From the NCBI GenBank assembly GCA_964370015.1, contig CAYJHD010000002.1, positions 1 to 64,000 of the forward strand: a stretch of DNA of 64,000 nt, written 5' to 3'. The DNA comes from CAYJAD01 sp964370015 (GTDB lineage Bacteria > Desulfobacterota > Desulfovibrionia > Desulfovibrionales > Desulfovibrionaceae). A program made the position numbers and the translations under genes. The stretch's first letter is position 1. Every line of letters begins with the position of its first letter. Below the pieces are notes generated by a model that ran no database searches, was not told the DNA's origin, and saw nothing but the letters and a program-made list of their open reading frames with translations. Of the stretch, positions 35,448 to 44,400 are shown piece after piece.

Positions 35448-37511
35448 ATGTTTTCACTGGAAAAACGCATAAATATTTTAATTGTTGCCTTATTGCTTGG
35501 AGTGGTGGGCTTTATTATTCTTTTAAATAGCTTCCTTTTTCAGCAGGCCATGACCAAACAGTTATTGGAAGAACGACTTCCTTCCAAAGCGCAAGAAATT
35601 CTTCATGCCTTAGATCAAAAAATCATGGAGCCCAGCAGGGCCATATCTTTAATTGTGAATAGTCCCCAATTGCATGAATGGGTTCGCGCAGGAGAACCCA
35701 ATGAAGATTTGGATAAAATCTACGGCATCATTGAAAGCTTTGTGAATTCCTATGGCATGCTTGGTGGAAATTTTGTTTCCGATGCCACTAAGCAATATAC
35801 GGATTTTTTGCAGGGAAAAAAGGATTATTCCTACTCCATCACCGATAAAGACACGTGGTTTTACGGTTTTAAAAATAGTGATACGCAAATGAATATTGTG
35901 GTGTATGTAAATGACCCCACATGGGGAACAAAAGCTTTTATTAACCGTAGGGTAACTGTGGATGGTACTTTTGCCGGTTTAGCTTCTTCTTCCATTGATT
36001 TGAAGGATTTTGTACAAAGTTTGCGTCAAATGAAAATTGGTGAGGAAGGACAGACTTTTTTGGTGGACGAAAAGGGCTTCATTCGCTTGCATGAAGATAC
36101 GGCGCTTATTAATACCAAGTTGATAGATTCGTATCCAGAATACGCCAAGCACTGGCAGACCATGACTCAAAGGGAAAGTGCGCAAAGCACCATAGAGCAC
36201 CAAGGCCAGCGTTTTTACTCCATAAGTAATAAGGTACCTGTGCTTGGATGGTACCTTGTGAGCATGGCCAGTCATGATGAAAATAGTGCCAGCGTGCGTG
36301 CTTCCACATATTATGGGGTGGGGCTTTCGCTTATACTTACTTTTGTGGGAACCATCATAGGGGTATTTTTTGTGCGTACTGTTGTGCGTCCTTTGCGTCA
36401 TTTGGCAAGTTATGCCGATGATGTATCCCGCGGCGTGCTGGATAAAGAATTACATATACAAAGAAATGATGAAATTGGTGTGCTGGCAGATGCCTTACGC
36501 GGCATGGTGGAGTCTTTACGACAAAAAATCATGCAGGCCGAAGAGCAAGGCAAGCAAGTGCAAGAGCAAATAGAAAGCGTGCAAAGAGCGCGTCAGGAAA
36601 GCGAAGCCCAACAAAGCAAAACCTATGCTTTATTGGTGGCCACGCAAGATAGTGCCGCTCAAGCCGGGGGCATTTCAGAAGCACTCAATGCTGCTGCCGG
36701 TGAGCTTGGTAGAGAAAATAGTAAGGTTCTACAAGGAACAGATGAACAGCGCAGGCGTGTGGATGATGCCAGCCATGCTGTGAGTACCATGGTGTCTGCC
36801 TTTGGTCGTATTTTGCAAAGCACAGAAAATGCTGTGGTACAAGAGGATGAAGCTCGCACCATAGCCCAAATGGGAGCCAGCAAGGTGGCTTCTGTCATAG
36901 ATGCCAACGGCGCTGTGAGCGATATGGCTTTAAAAATGCGTCAAGCCATGGAACAATTGCAAGAGCAAACCCATGGAATTAGTAGTATTCTTAATACCAT
37001 TACGGATATTGCAGACCAAACAAATCTACTAGCACTCAACGCCGCCATTGAAGCTGCTCGCGCCGGAGATGCCGGCCGTGGCTTTGCCGTGGTGGCCGAT
37101 GAAGTACGTAAATTGGCAGAAAAAACCATGCAAGCCACCAGTGAAGTGGGCGCAGCCATATCTAAGGTACAAAAAGCTTCTCAGGAAAATAGTACCATCA
37201 TGGCGGACACCCATGAAGCAGTACATAAGGCCACAAGCTTGGCGCAAGATTCCGGCGCGGCATTACAAAATATCGTGGGCCTTACGGAAGAAAACGCGGC
37301 CATGGTGCGTGATATGGCGGCCTTGATACAAAATCTCACGGTGCAGACCGACGCCATAACTAAGGCCATTGTTTCTTTGGAAAGTAATATCAATGAAACG
37401 GCTTCGGGCATGAATGTGTCTTCGCAAATTACACACACCATCATTGAGCAAGCTGAAAATCTGGATACGCTCATTGCCAATTTACAAGAGCATGGCAAAA
37501 AAGGTGTGTAG
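35448..37511 (+). CDS. Methyl-accepting chemotaxis protein with Cache sensor
   Basis: 687 residues: a transmembrane helix at about 9-30, a periplasmic Cache domain (about 40-280), a second helix near 290-310, HAMP to about 370, then the coiled-coil signalling domain. The hairpin tip is present near residue 520 (DQTNLLALNAAIEAARAGD). It relays ligand binding in the periplasm to CheA/CheW. The ligand is unknown and no C-terminal CheR-tethering pentapeptide is seen. GGAGG is four bases before the ATG. Not part of a chemotaxis operon. Confidence 0.95.
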   Translation: MFSLEKRINILIVALLLGVVGFIILLNSFLFQQAMTKQLLEERLPSKAQEILHALDQKIMEPSRAISLIVNSPQLHEWVRAGEPNEDLDKIYGIIESFVNSYGMLGGNFVSDATKQYTDFLQGKKDYSYSITDKDTWFYGFKNSDTQMNIVVYVNDPTWGTKAFINRRVTVDGTFAGLASSSIDLKDFVQSLRQMKIGEEGQTFLVDEKGFIRLHEDTALINTKLIDSYPEYAKHWQTMTQRESAQSTIEHQGQRFYSISNKVPVLGWYLVSMASHDENSASVRASTYYGVGLSLILTFVGTIIGVFFVRTVVRPLRHLASYADDVSRGVLDKELHIQRNDEIGVLADALRGMVESLRQKIMQAEEQGKQVQEQIESVQRARQESEAQQSKTYALLVATQDSAAQAGGISEALNAAAGELGRENSKVLQGTDEQRRRVDDASHAVSTMVSAFGRILQSTENAVVQEDEARTIAQMGASKVASVIDANGAVSDMALKMRQAMEQLQEQTHGISSILNTITDIADQTNLLALNAAIEAARAGDAGRGFAVVADEVRKLAEKTMQATSEVGAAISKVQKASQENSTIMADTHEAVHKATSLAQDSGAALQNIVGLTEENAAMVRDMAALIQNLTVQTDAITKAIVSLESNINETASGMNVSSQITHTIIEQAENLDTLIANLQEHGKKGV

Positions 37512-37575
37512 TGCTTTTTATGCACTCTAATTTCTTGCCATGTGATGCTTTTTTAGTGACGCCTAAGGATATATC

Positions 37576-38334
37576 ATGATTGATTTTCCACTGTTTTTGC
37601 CGTGCTACATAGCTTTTGTGGTTTTTGTGGCAGCTGTCATGCGCGGCTTTTGCGGCTTTGGATTTTCCATGATTGTGGTCATTCTTGGAAGTTTAATTGT
37701 AACTCCGGCGGAAATAGTACCGGCTGTACTTGTGTGGGAAATTTTGGCCAGTGTGGTGTTTTTTCCCAGTATTTGGCATCAAATCGCGTGGAAGACACTT
37801 AAGAACTTGAGCTTTGGTGTTGTTTTGGGAACGCCCGTGGGTGTATGGCTTTTGGCCACCATACAGCCTTCATATATGATCATTGCCATTAATACCGTGG
37901 CTTGCCTTTGTTGTGTGGCCATCTTACGTGGTTATGTGTTGCGTTCCAATCTAAGTACCAAGGGTATTTTAGGGACGGGGCTCTTAAGCGGCTTGCTCAA
38001 TGGTTCTTGTGCCAATGGTGGTTTACCTTTAATTTTACTTTTTCTTTCAAGTCCTTTGGCCGCCGCCACGGGAAGGGCATCGCTCATTGCTTTTTTCTTT
38101 TTTACGGATGTGTGGGCTTCTGTTTTTGCTGTGCAGCAAGGGCTTGTTTCCATGGAAACCTTTGATTTTGTTCTCTGGGGTTTGCCAACTTTAGCCTTGG
38201 GGCTTTGGTGTGGTAATATGCTTTTTGTTCGCTTGGATGTGGCGTATTTTAAGCGCATAAGTATGTATCTTCTGGCAGGACTTTCCACTGCGGCTTTATG
38301 TTATGAGCTTGTGAAGCTTTTTATGGCAGGGTAA
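37576..38334 (+). CDS. TauE/SafE-family permease
   Basis: 252 residues with 7-8 helices, of the sulfite exporter TauE/SafE (TSUP) family, whose members move sulfite, sulfonates or other organic anions across the inner membrane. Characteristic small-residue segments are GFCGFGFSMIVV near the start and GLLNGSCANGGLPLILL in the second half. AAGGAT precedes the ATG. It follows the chemoreceptor by 64 bases and converges on the cobalamin genes. Confidence 0.85.
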   Translation: MIDFPLFLPCYIAFVVFVAAVMRGFCGFGFSMIVVILGSLIVTPAEIVPAVLVWEILASVVFFPSIWHQIAWKTLKNLSFGVVLGTPVGVWLLATIQPSYMIIAINTVACLCCVAILRGYVLRSNLSTKGILGTGLLSGLLNGSCANGGLPLILLFLSSPLAAATGRASLIAFFFFTDVWASVFAVQQGLVSMETFDFVLWGLPTLALGLWCGNMLFVRLDVAYFKRISMYLLAGLSTAALCYELVKLFMAG

Positions 38335-38378
38335 TGCAATAAGAAAAGTATACAACTAATTTTTTATAGTATTTGTTT

Positions 38379-38430
38379 AGGTAGCATTTTTACACTGTTG
38401 GGAAACAGGTATGAGGTGCTACCTATTTTT
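38379..38430 (+). terminator. Structured terminator between convergent genes
   Basis: The outer arms AGGTAGCA / TGCTACCT (38379-38386 / 38417-38424) enclose a second hairpin CTGTT / AACAG, followed by ATTTTT. It ends the TauE transcript and may serve the convergent cobS gene too. Confidence 0.7.
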
Positions 38431-39229
38431 ATACAAGGCACAAAGCAAGGAGTACAATACATTCTGTGAGCTCTATGAGGCAGCCGTATACATCACCGGT
38501 GACGCCGCCAAGGGCTTTTTGGGCTTTGCTGACGAGGGCATAGGTGCAAATCATGGCACCTATGCAAGCCATAGGGATACTATATATAATCATGCTATGG
38601 GCTGGAACCAAGTAGGCTGCATACCCTGTGCAGAGTGCCAACGCGCACATGAAAAGCGCATTGCCTTTTTCCGCTTTGCTTGTGAGGTGCTTGGTAACTG
38701 TTTTTCCAAGGCCTTGATCTTGTAGCTGTTCACGAGCGTGGGGCGCGCGTCGAGCCACAAGCACCATGGCTCTAGCTAAGGACGCCGCAAAGCATAGCCC
38801 CAGTAAGCCAAAGAGTATTTCATATACGCCTTTGGGAGCAAAAAAATGTTGCGCCACATGTGCCAGTGCCCATACTTTTATGGATAGAATGAAAAAAACG
38901 GCAATGGAAGCAAAGGTTCCCACGGCGGGATCTTTCATGATGGCAAGCCTTTTTTCTTTGGAGGCTTCCACCACAAGGGCGTCGGCACAGTCTGCAAGGC
39001 CGTCCATATGTAAGCCACCTGTGACACCAACCCAAACCAAAGCGCCTAGAATTCCAGCAAGTATGGGCGAGAAAAAGAGCGCAAAAAGTAGGAGCAATAG
39101 TCCCACACATAGTCCCACGCATAGTCCCACAGCAGGAAGAAAAGCTGTGAGCCCGTGAAGGGACATGTGTTGTGGGATGTTTCCCACAGGGAGGCGTGTG
39201 AAAAAAGCAAGAGAAGCGCGAAAGCTCAT
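38429..39229 (-). CDS. cobS: Adenosylcobinamide-GDP ribazoletransferase
   Basis: A 266-residue integral membrane protein. CobS signatures: GGLHMDGLADCADA, IMKDPAVGTFA and GGVTGDVYGC. It joins alpha-ribazole to adenosylcobinamide-GDP, the last step of lower-loop assembly in cobalamin synthesis. AAGGTAA precedes the ATG. It lies 25 bases after cobO, so the two are co-transcribed. The N-terminal helix contains a threefold VGLC repeat. Confidence 0.95.
   Translation of the reverse strand: MSFRASLAFFTRLPVGNIPQHMSLHGLTAFLPAVGLCVGLCVGLLLLLFALFFSPILAGILGALVWVGVTGGLHMDGLADCADALVVEASKEKRLAIMKDPAVGTFASIAVFFILSIKVWALAHVAQHFFAPKGVYEILFGLLGLCFAASLARAMVLVARRAPHAREQLQDQGLGKTVTKHLTSKAEKGNALFMCALALCTGYAAYLVPAHSMIIYSIPMACIGAMICTYALVSKAQKALGGVTGDVYGCLIELTECIVLLALCLV
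39096..39131. repeat. 12-bp tandem triplication inside cobS
   Basis: Three copies of a unit like CATAGTCCCACA follow each other in frame and code for VGLC repeats in a membrane helix. Slipped-strand copy changes would add or remove four residues without a frameshift. Confidence 0.7.
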
Positions 39230-39254
39230 GGGGTTACCTTGTGTAGGTGGAAAG

Positions 39255-39758
39255 TTAAAATTCTATGCCGAGGGTGGCAGGCACACCGCGTTTGCAGGCA
39301 TGTTTAATATCAGCAATTTCAGACACAATATCCGCAATCTCTGTGAGCCATGCTGGTAGGCCGCGCCCCGACAGTACAAGGTGCACCCCTTTGGAATTGC
39401 ACAGGTGTATAAGTTCAGTCACTTCTTCTTGTGTTACAAGTTGGCTTTTTAAGGCATAAAGGCATTCGTCCAGAATGAGCATGTGTGCCACATCACTTTT
39501 GCTGCGTGCCCATGTGAGTACATTTTCAGCTGCTGTACGGTGCTCGGGCCTTTGTTCTTCTTTGGTGAAAAAGCCCTTACCGCCAATGAAAAAATCTTCG
39601 CCCAATATGTTTTGCAAAAATTTCTGCTCACCGGTTTGTTGGTCAGACTTCATAAATTGGCCAAAGCATACGCGCAGGGAGTTGCCATGGGCGCGTATGG
39701 CTTGCCCCACGCAAGCACTGGTTTTTCCTTTGCCATTTCCCGTATAAATAATAATCAT
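39255..39758 (-). CDS. cobO: Cob(I)yrinic acid a,c-diamide adenosyltransferase
   Basis: 167 residues of the CobA/CobO/BtuR family: N-terminal P-loop GNGKGKTSA, the LILDECLYAL Walker-B-like strand and LSGRGLP near the C-terminus. It transfers the adenosyl group of ATP to the cobalt of corrinoids, in salvage or synthesis. Shorter than typical CobA, missing the extended N-terminus. A ribosome-binding AAGGAAT lies before the ATG. It is downstream of an MFS carrier by 36 bases and upstream of cobS. Confidence 0.94.
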   Translation of the reverse strand: MIIIYTGNGKGKTSACVGQAIRAHGNSLRVCFGQFMKSDQQTGEQKFLQNILGEDFFIGGKGFFTKEEQRPEHRTAAENVLTWARSKSDVAHMLILDECLYALKSQLVTQEEVTELIHLCNSKGVHLVLSGRGLPAWLTEIADIVSEIADIKHACKRGVPATLGIEF

Positions 39759-39794
39759 AAATATTCCTTAGCTCTTTTTAGATCATATGGTTAG

Positions 39795-41045
39795 TTATAG
39801 CAGTTTGCCATCTTTTTCTGCAATGAAAAATGTGGACATAAGGGCAAGGGTACAGGAAATTACATAGAGCCAACATACGGGCGTGAACATATGAGCTTGA
39901 AGCACATCTTCATAGCCGGCATTATCCAATAAAGCCCCAATGAGCGGTTGGAACACAGCAGAGCCAAACATGGCAAAGGAATAGAATAATCCATTGGATG
40001 TGCTGGCAATGCTTTTGGGGAAAAGTTCGCGCACTGAGGCCATATACAGGCCAGCAGGAGAGGCAAGCACAACGGAAAGAAGTATGCCCCAAATGAATAT
40101 TTCTGTGGTGCCAAAGCTTCCATTACGCAAAAATAAAGAGCCCATTAAAGCAAAAAACACACCATTGGCAGCAATAATAATACCTTTGCGCGAGGAAAGC
40201 TTTGCCGCCATGGTGGCAAAGGCAATGGGGGCGATAATGGCAATGATGGCTGCCATGCTGAGCAAAGAGGCCATGTCTTGTTTGCTTAGGCCCACCACAG
40301 AAGTGTAATATAAACCGGCCCATAAGCCCACAAAGCTAAATAAGGTGGCGGCATTTATTGTAAAGATTAAAGTCAGAATCCAAAAATTACGTCGCTTTAA
40401 AATGAGTTTGATGGATTCCATGATGGAAATGGGCGCCAAGGCTTGTGCTTCTGGGGTGGGCGATGTTTCTTGTTTGGCATCTTTAAAGAAAAACCAAGCT
40501 AAAATGGTGACTATCAAGGTGATGACGGCGAGACCTTGAGAGGAAATACGCCAGCCAAAATTTTCCACAAAATAAGAAAGAGGAGCTCCTGCCAGAGCAG
40601 AAGCTATGCCCACGGCCACAGCCAATACAGAACTAACAATAATAACGTATGTTTTTTGGCTAAACCAGTCGGCCAAAGCTTTATATGCCGGCATAAGTAT
40701 GAGGGAGCACCCTATGCCTACTGCTAGTCTTCCTAAAAATGCCATGGTTCCTGTGCTGGCTGTGGCAAAAAAGAATGTGCCAATGCATGTGAAGGCCAAA
40801 GCAAGGCTTATGAGTTTTCGCGGTGATGTTTTATCTGACAAAATTCCGCTGGGTATTTGTAATACGGCATAAGGGTAAAAATACGCCGATGCCAAGAGTC
40901 CCAAAAAAGCAGCATTGACGCCAAGGTCCTGCATTATGTCATTGGCCATAACCGCCGGGCTCATACGGTGAAAAATAACCACTGTGTAAGCAAATATGGC
41001 AATGGCCAAAATAACCCAGCGATAGGGTGATGTGTAACGATGCAT
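39795..41045 (-). CDS. Major facilitator superfamily transporter
   Basis: 416 residues with twelve predicted helices, an MFS loop 2-3 signature in SGILSDKTSPRKL and RLAVGIGCSLILMPAYKALADW in helix 4. Relatives carry organic acids or sugar phosphates; the substrate is not evident. GGAG is five bases before the ATG. It is followed within 36 bases by cobO and cobS, which may be incidental or may mean that the three share a promoter. I saw no cobalamin riboswitch upstream. Confidence 0.88.
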   Translation of the reverse strand: MHRYTSPYRWVILAIAIFAYTVVIFHRMSPAVMANDIMQDLGVNAAFLGLLASAYFYPYAVLQIPSGILSDKTSPRKLISLALAFTCIGTFFFATASTGTMAFLGRLAVGIGCSLILMPAYKALADWFSQKTYVIIVSSVLAVAVGIASALAGAPLSYFVENFGWRISSQGLAVITLIVTILAWFFFKDAKQETSPTPEAQALAPISIMESIKLILKRRNFWILTLIFTINAATLFSFVGLWAGLYYTSVVGLSKQDMASLLSMAAIIAIIAPIAFATMAAKLSSRKGIIIAANGVFFALMGSLFLRNGSFGTTEIFIWGILLSVVLASPAGLYMASVRELFPKSIASTSNGLFYSFAMFGSAVFQPLIGALLDNAGYEDVLQAHMFTPVCWLYVISCTLALMSTFFIAEKDGKLL

Positions 41046-41140
41046 AATGTCTCCAAATGTATGAACATATATTTGTAAGGTGAGTGAAGTTTATAGGCGT
41101 ATTTATGTGTGATGCAAAGTTATAAAGCATAGTGAAAGAG

Positions 41141-41169
41141 TTGACAATATGGTAAAGTGGTCTTATCTA
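41141..41169 (+). promoter_or_regulatory. Promoter for the adhesin gene
   Basis: Perfect TTGACA (41141-41146), 17-base spacer, then TATCTA (41164-41169). It predicts a leader of nearly 270 bases before the adhesin start. Confidence 0.6.
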
Positions 41170-41171
41170 TT

Positions 41172-41300
41172 TTGCACGCGAGAGCGTGTGAGTAAGTTTT
41201 TTTGCTCCCATATTGTACAGCTTGTTTGCGCGCGGCCAATACTGCTGCCGAATAAGTTGAGGGTTTGCGTGTTTTTCGTAGCCCGAGGGGTCCCCCTCGT
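41172..41300 (+). other. Structured leader upstream of the adhesin gene
   Basis: Two hairpins follow the promoter. One is GCACGC / GCGTGT (near 41174-41189) with a T9 tract a few bases later; the other is CGAGGGG / CCCCTCG (41284-41299, two-base loop) followed by TCGTTTTG. Both resemble terminators or attenuators inside the 5' untranslated region. I compared the leader by eye with the c-di-GMP-I consensus and did not find it. Confidence 0.5.
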
Positions 41301-41442
41301 CGTTTTGTAATTTTCGTATATTACCAAGCGCCTTATATTCCTTTATTTTACTTAGGACGTTTTATCTACACAGTGACTTGTTAAGGTGTGCTCTTTTTGC
41401 ATGCTTTATTTAGGACACCTTACCAACGAGAAGGAAAATTCC

Positions 41443-44400
41443 ATGGCAGATTTACTTTTGCAACAACCGGCTGAAGGACAAAGAGTGGCCATAACTCCAG
41501 AGGCCAATAGCCGCTTGATTTTTGGTTATGATCTTAGCGAAGCCACCCTTAGCCGTGAGGGTGATGATCTTGTTTTCACTTTTATAAACGGCTCAATTTT
41601 AGTGCTGACAGATTTTTATGTGGCGTATACCGCTGAAACCATGCCCATTCTTGTTATTGATAATACAGAAGTGGATGGAGAGCATTTTTTCACCGCCCTT
41701 GCTGAAGACCTCATGCCAGCTGCAGGTGCATCGGCTGGGCCTCAAGGCAGTGGATCCAAGGTGGATACCATTCACGGAGAGCTCTTAGGCGGCATTAATC
41801 GCTTGGGCAGTCTCGATCAAGAATATCCAGATGGCCAAGATGAAGAAGAAATCAAAGAGCCCGTGCACTATGAAAATAATTTTGAAGATGTGGATGCGAT
41901 TAGGCAAATGGGTGAACCCACTGAGGCTGCGCCTCTGGAACCTTCCGATGAAGAAAGCACCTCACCTGCACCTGAAGAAGGGGTAAGTCCTGAGGGTGGT
42001 GATGGTACAGATTCAACGACTCCTCCAGTGTCACCAGAAACGGAACCAGAAGTTCATCCCGAGCCAGAAAATGAAGCGCCTCAAGCTGAAAACGTAGAAA
42101 TTGATGCCATGGAAAGCGGCGTGGGGCGACATGAGGACGGCAGTATTGTGGATGCCAGTAATCCCGGTGATGAAAACGCCGCTTATGAAGATGGCTCAGT
42201 CACAGGACAAGTTGTGGCCACCGATAGCAATGGGGATACATTAACTTTTTCTGTGCAAGACAGTGCCGGTAAGTACGGAAGTCTAAGCATTAATCCCGAA
42301 ACAGGTGAGTTTGAATATATACTAAATGAAGAAGCCGCCAACGGCTTAAGCGAAGGCGAAAACGCCACAGAGAGCTTCACGGTCACCGTTACCGACGGTG
42401 TTAATAGTACCACCACCACGGTGACGGTCAACGTGCAAGGTACCAACGATGCTCCAAATCTTTCTTTATCTCCCGATGCCTCCAGTGTGCGCGAAGACAG
42501 TACCCAGTCAGGCGTCACAGGTACATGGAATGTGGACGATGCCGATGGCGATGGTCAGTGGCAGAGCCTCAGTGTAAAAGATGCGAGTACTCAAAATATC
42601 ATGGCCGGAGAAGATGGCTCCATCACCATGGAAGGCCTTTACGGAAGGCTTACCATTAATGGCGATGGCACGTATGAGTATACCTTATATACCGAAGCTG
42701 ATGGTGAGAAATACAATAGACTTGACGCGCTAGGTGCTGGAGAGACGGCACAGGAAGATTTCACCATTGTTGCCACAGATAAGCACGGTGCCACCTCAGA
42801 AGTTCCCTTGGAAATCGAAGTACAAGGTTCTGCTGACATCACCTTTGATACCAATGATAGCGTGCAAGAAGGAGCCGCCAGCACCGGAGAGCAAGCTCTT
42901 GATGTGGGCTTAACCGGTGCCATAAGCACTATTGTGGTGGGAGAGGGAGACTTAGCCATCACCATCACTGTGGATGGCGCAGGTAATGCAGAGGATACCA
43001 TCATTGAAGGTGCCCACGGCACTTTGGTTTTAACGGTGAAAGATGGTAATATTTCTTATGAATATATCTCTCAGACTGATGGAGTTCAGCATGGCGGTGT
43101 GACACCTGAAGATAGCTTTACTCTTACGGTGACAGGTTCTTCGGGCGACAGCTCCACAGGTTCCATAGATATTACCATTACTGATACAGGGCCGCAGGCT
43201 ATGGCAGACGTCACCTCTGTGTCCGAAGGGGCAACCATCACAGGTAATATACTGACCAATGACAGCGATGGTGCCGATGGTCAAAGTCAAGTCATATCGG
43301 TGGTGGGAAATTCCCATTGGACTTCCAGCACAAATACTGAAAATGGTAGCACCACACTCACCTCTAAGTATGGCACTTTAACGGTGAATCCCGATGGTTC
43401 GTATAGTTTTTCCTCTTCGGCCAACAGTGTAGATGACAGCACTGATAACTTTGTCTTCACATATACCATTACTGATGCCGATGGCAGTACATCTGAAGCG
43501 ACGCTGACCATAAATCCCGACGCTGCTGAAGCACCTTCCGCTGCCCAAACTACCATTGTTGTGGATGAAAGCGCATTGGCACAAGGCACAGAAAGCGAAG
43601 CCACTTCTGAAACTGTCACATGGTCGCCGGAAGGTTTCACCGTGGTGGGGCATGGTGAGTATGATACAACTCTCTATGATGTAAGTATTGTTGAGGGAGA
43701 GTTAATAGTTACCCTAAAAGATACTGTGCAACATGGTGATAAGCGTAATCCCGATGACTCTTTCTCCGGCGGTGCCATTACGGTTACCGTGAAAGATGAG
43801 TATGGTAATGAATTTGAAATGAATGTAAATGTTACCATTAAGGATGATGGCCCCGTGCTTGAAAGTGGTGAACCCACAGAAGTTGCAGGACATACGCACA
43901 GTGAGGCCGATGTTGTGGAGAACATGGCCACGGCAGATGTTGTGATTGACTTTGGTGCCGATGGTCCAGGCACCATCACCATGCCTTCCAGCACTGGCGG
44001 CACCATGCCCATGGGTGTTGTATGGAATGGAGAGGATGGCCAATGGGAGTCATTGGATCCTTCCAATGAAATAGTACATTTTGAATATAAAGATGGACAA
44101 TATATCATAACCATGGGTGATGTGGTCATGACCAGCACAGATAATACCAACTGGACAGTGAGCTATGAGGTCAATGGGCGTGATGAGGCCAAAATAACCT
44201 TCTCTGACAGCGATGGAGATTCGGTTACCCATACGGTGACGGCCACTGCCCCCCTTGAATTTTCTGCCGATAATGGCACTGGCATACTCACCACCTATGA
44301 TGCAGCTGTAGAGGGTGCACAAAGCAGTGATATGGCACCGGAGGAAGCCACCAGTATGGCTTCAGGATCTTTATCTTTCTTCAGTAACTATGGCGTGAAT

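Noticed and set aside
41046..41385. Cobalamin or c-di-GMP riboswitch upstream of the MFS-cobO-cobS genes or the adhesin
   Set aside because: I looked on both strands for the B12 box and the c-di-GMP-I core and found neither. Only simple hairpins are present.
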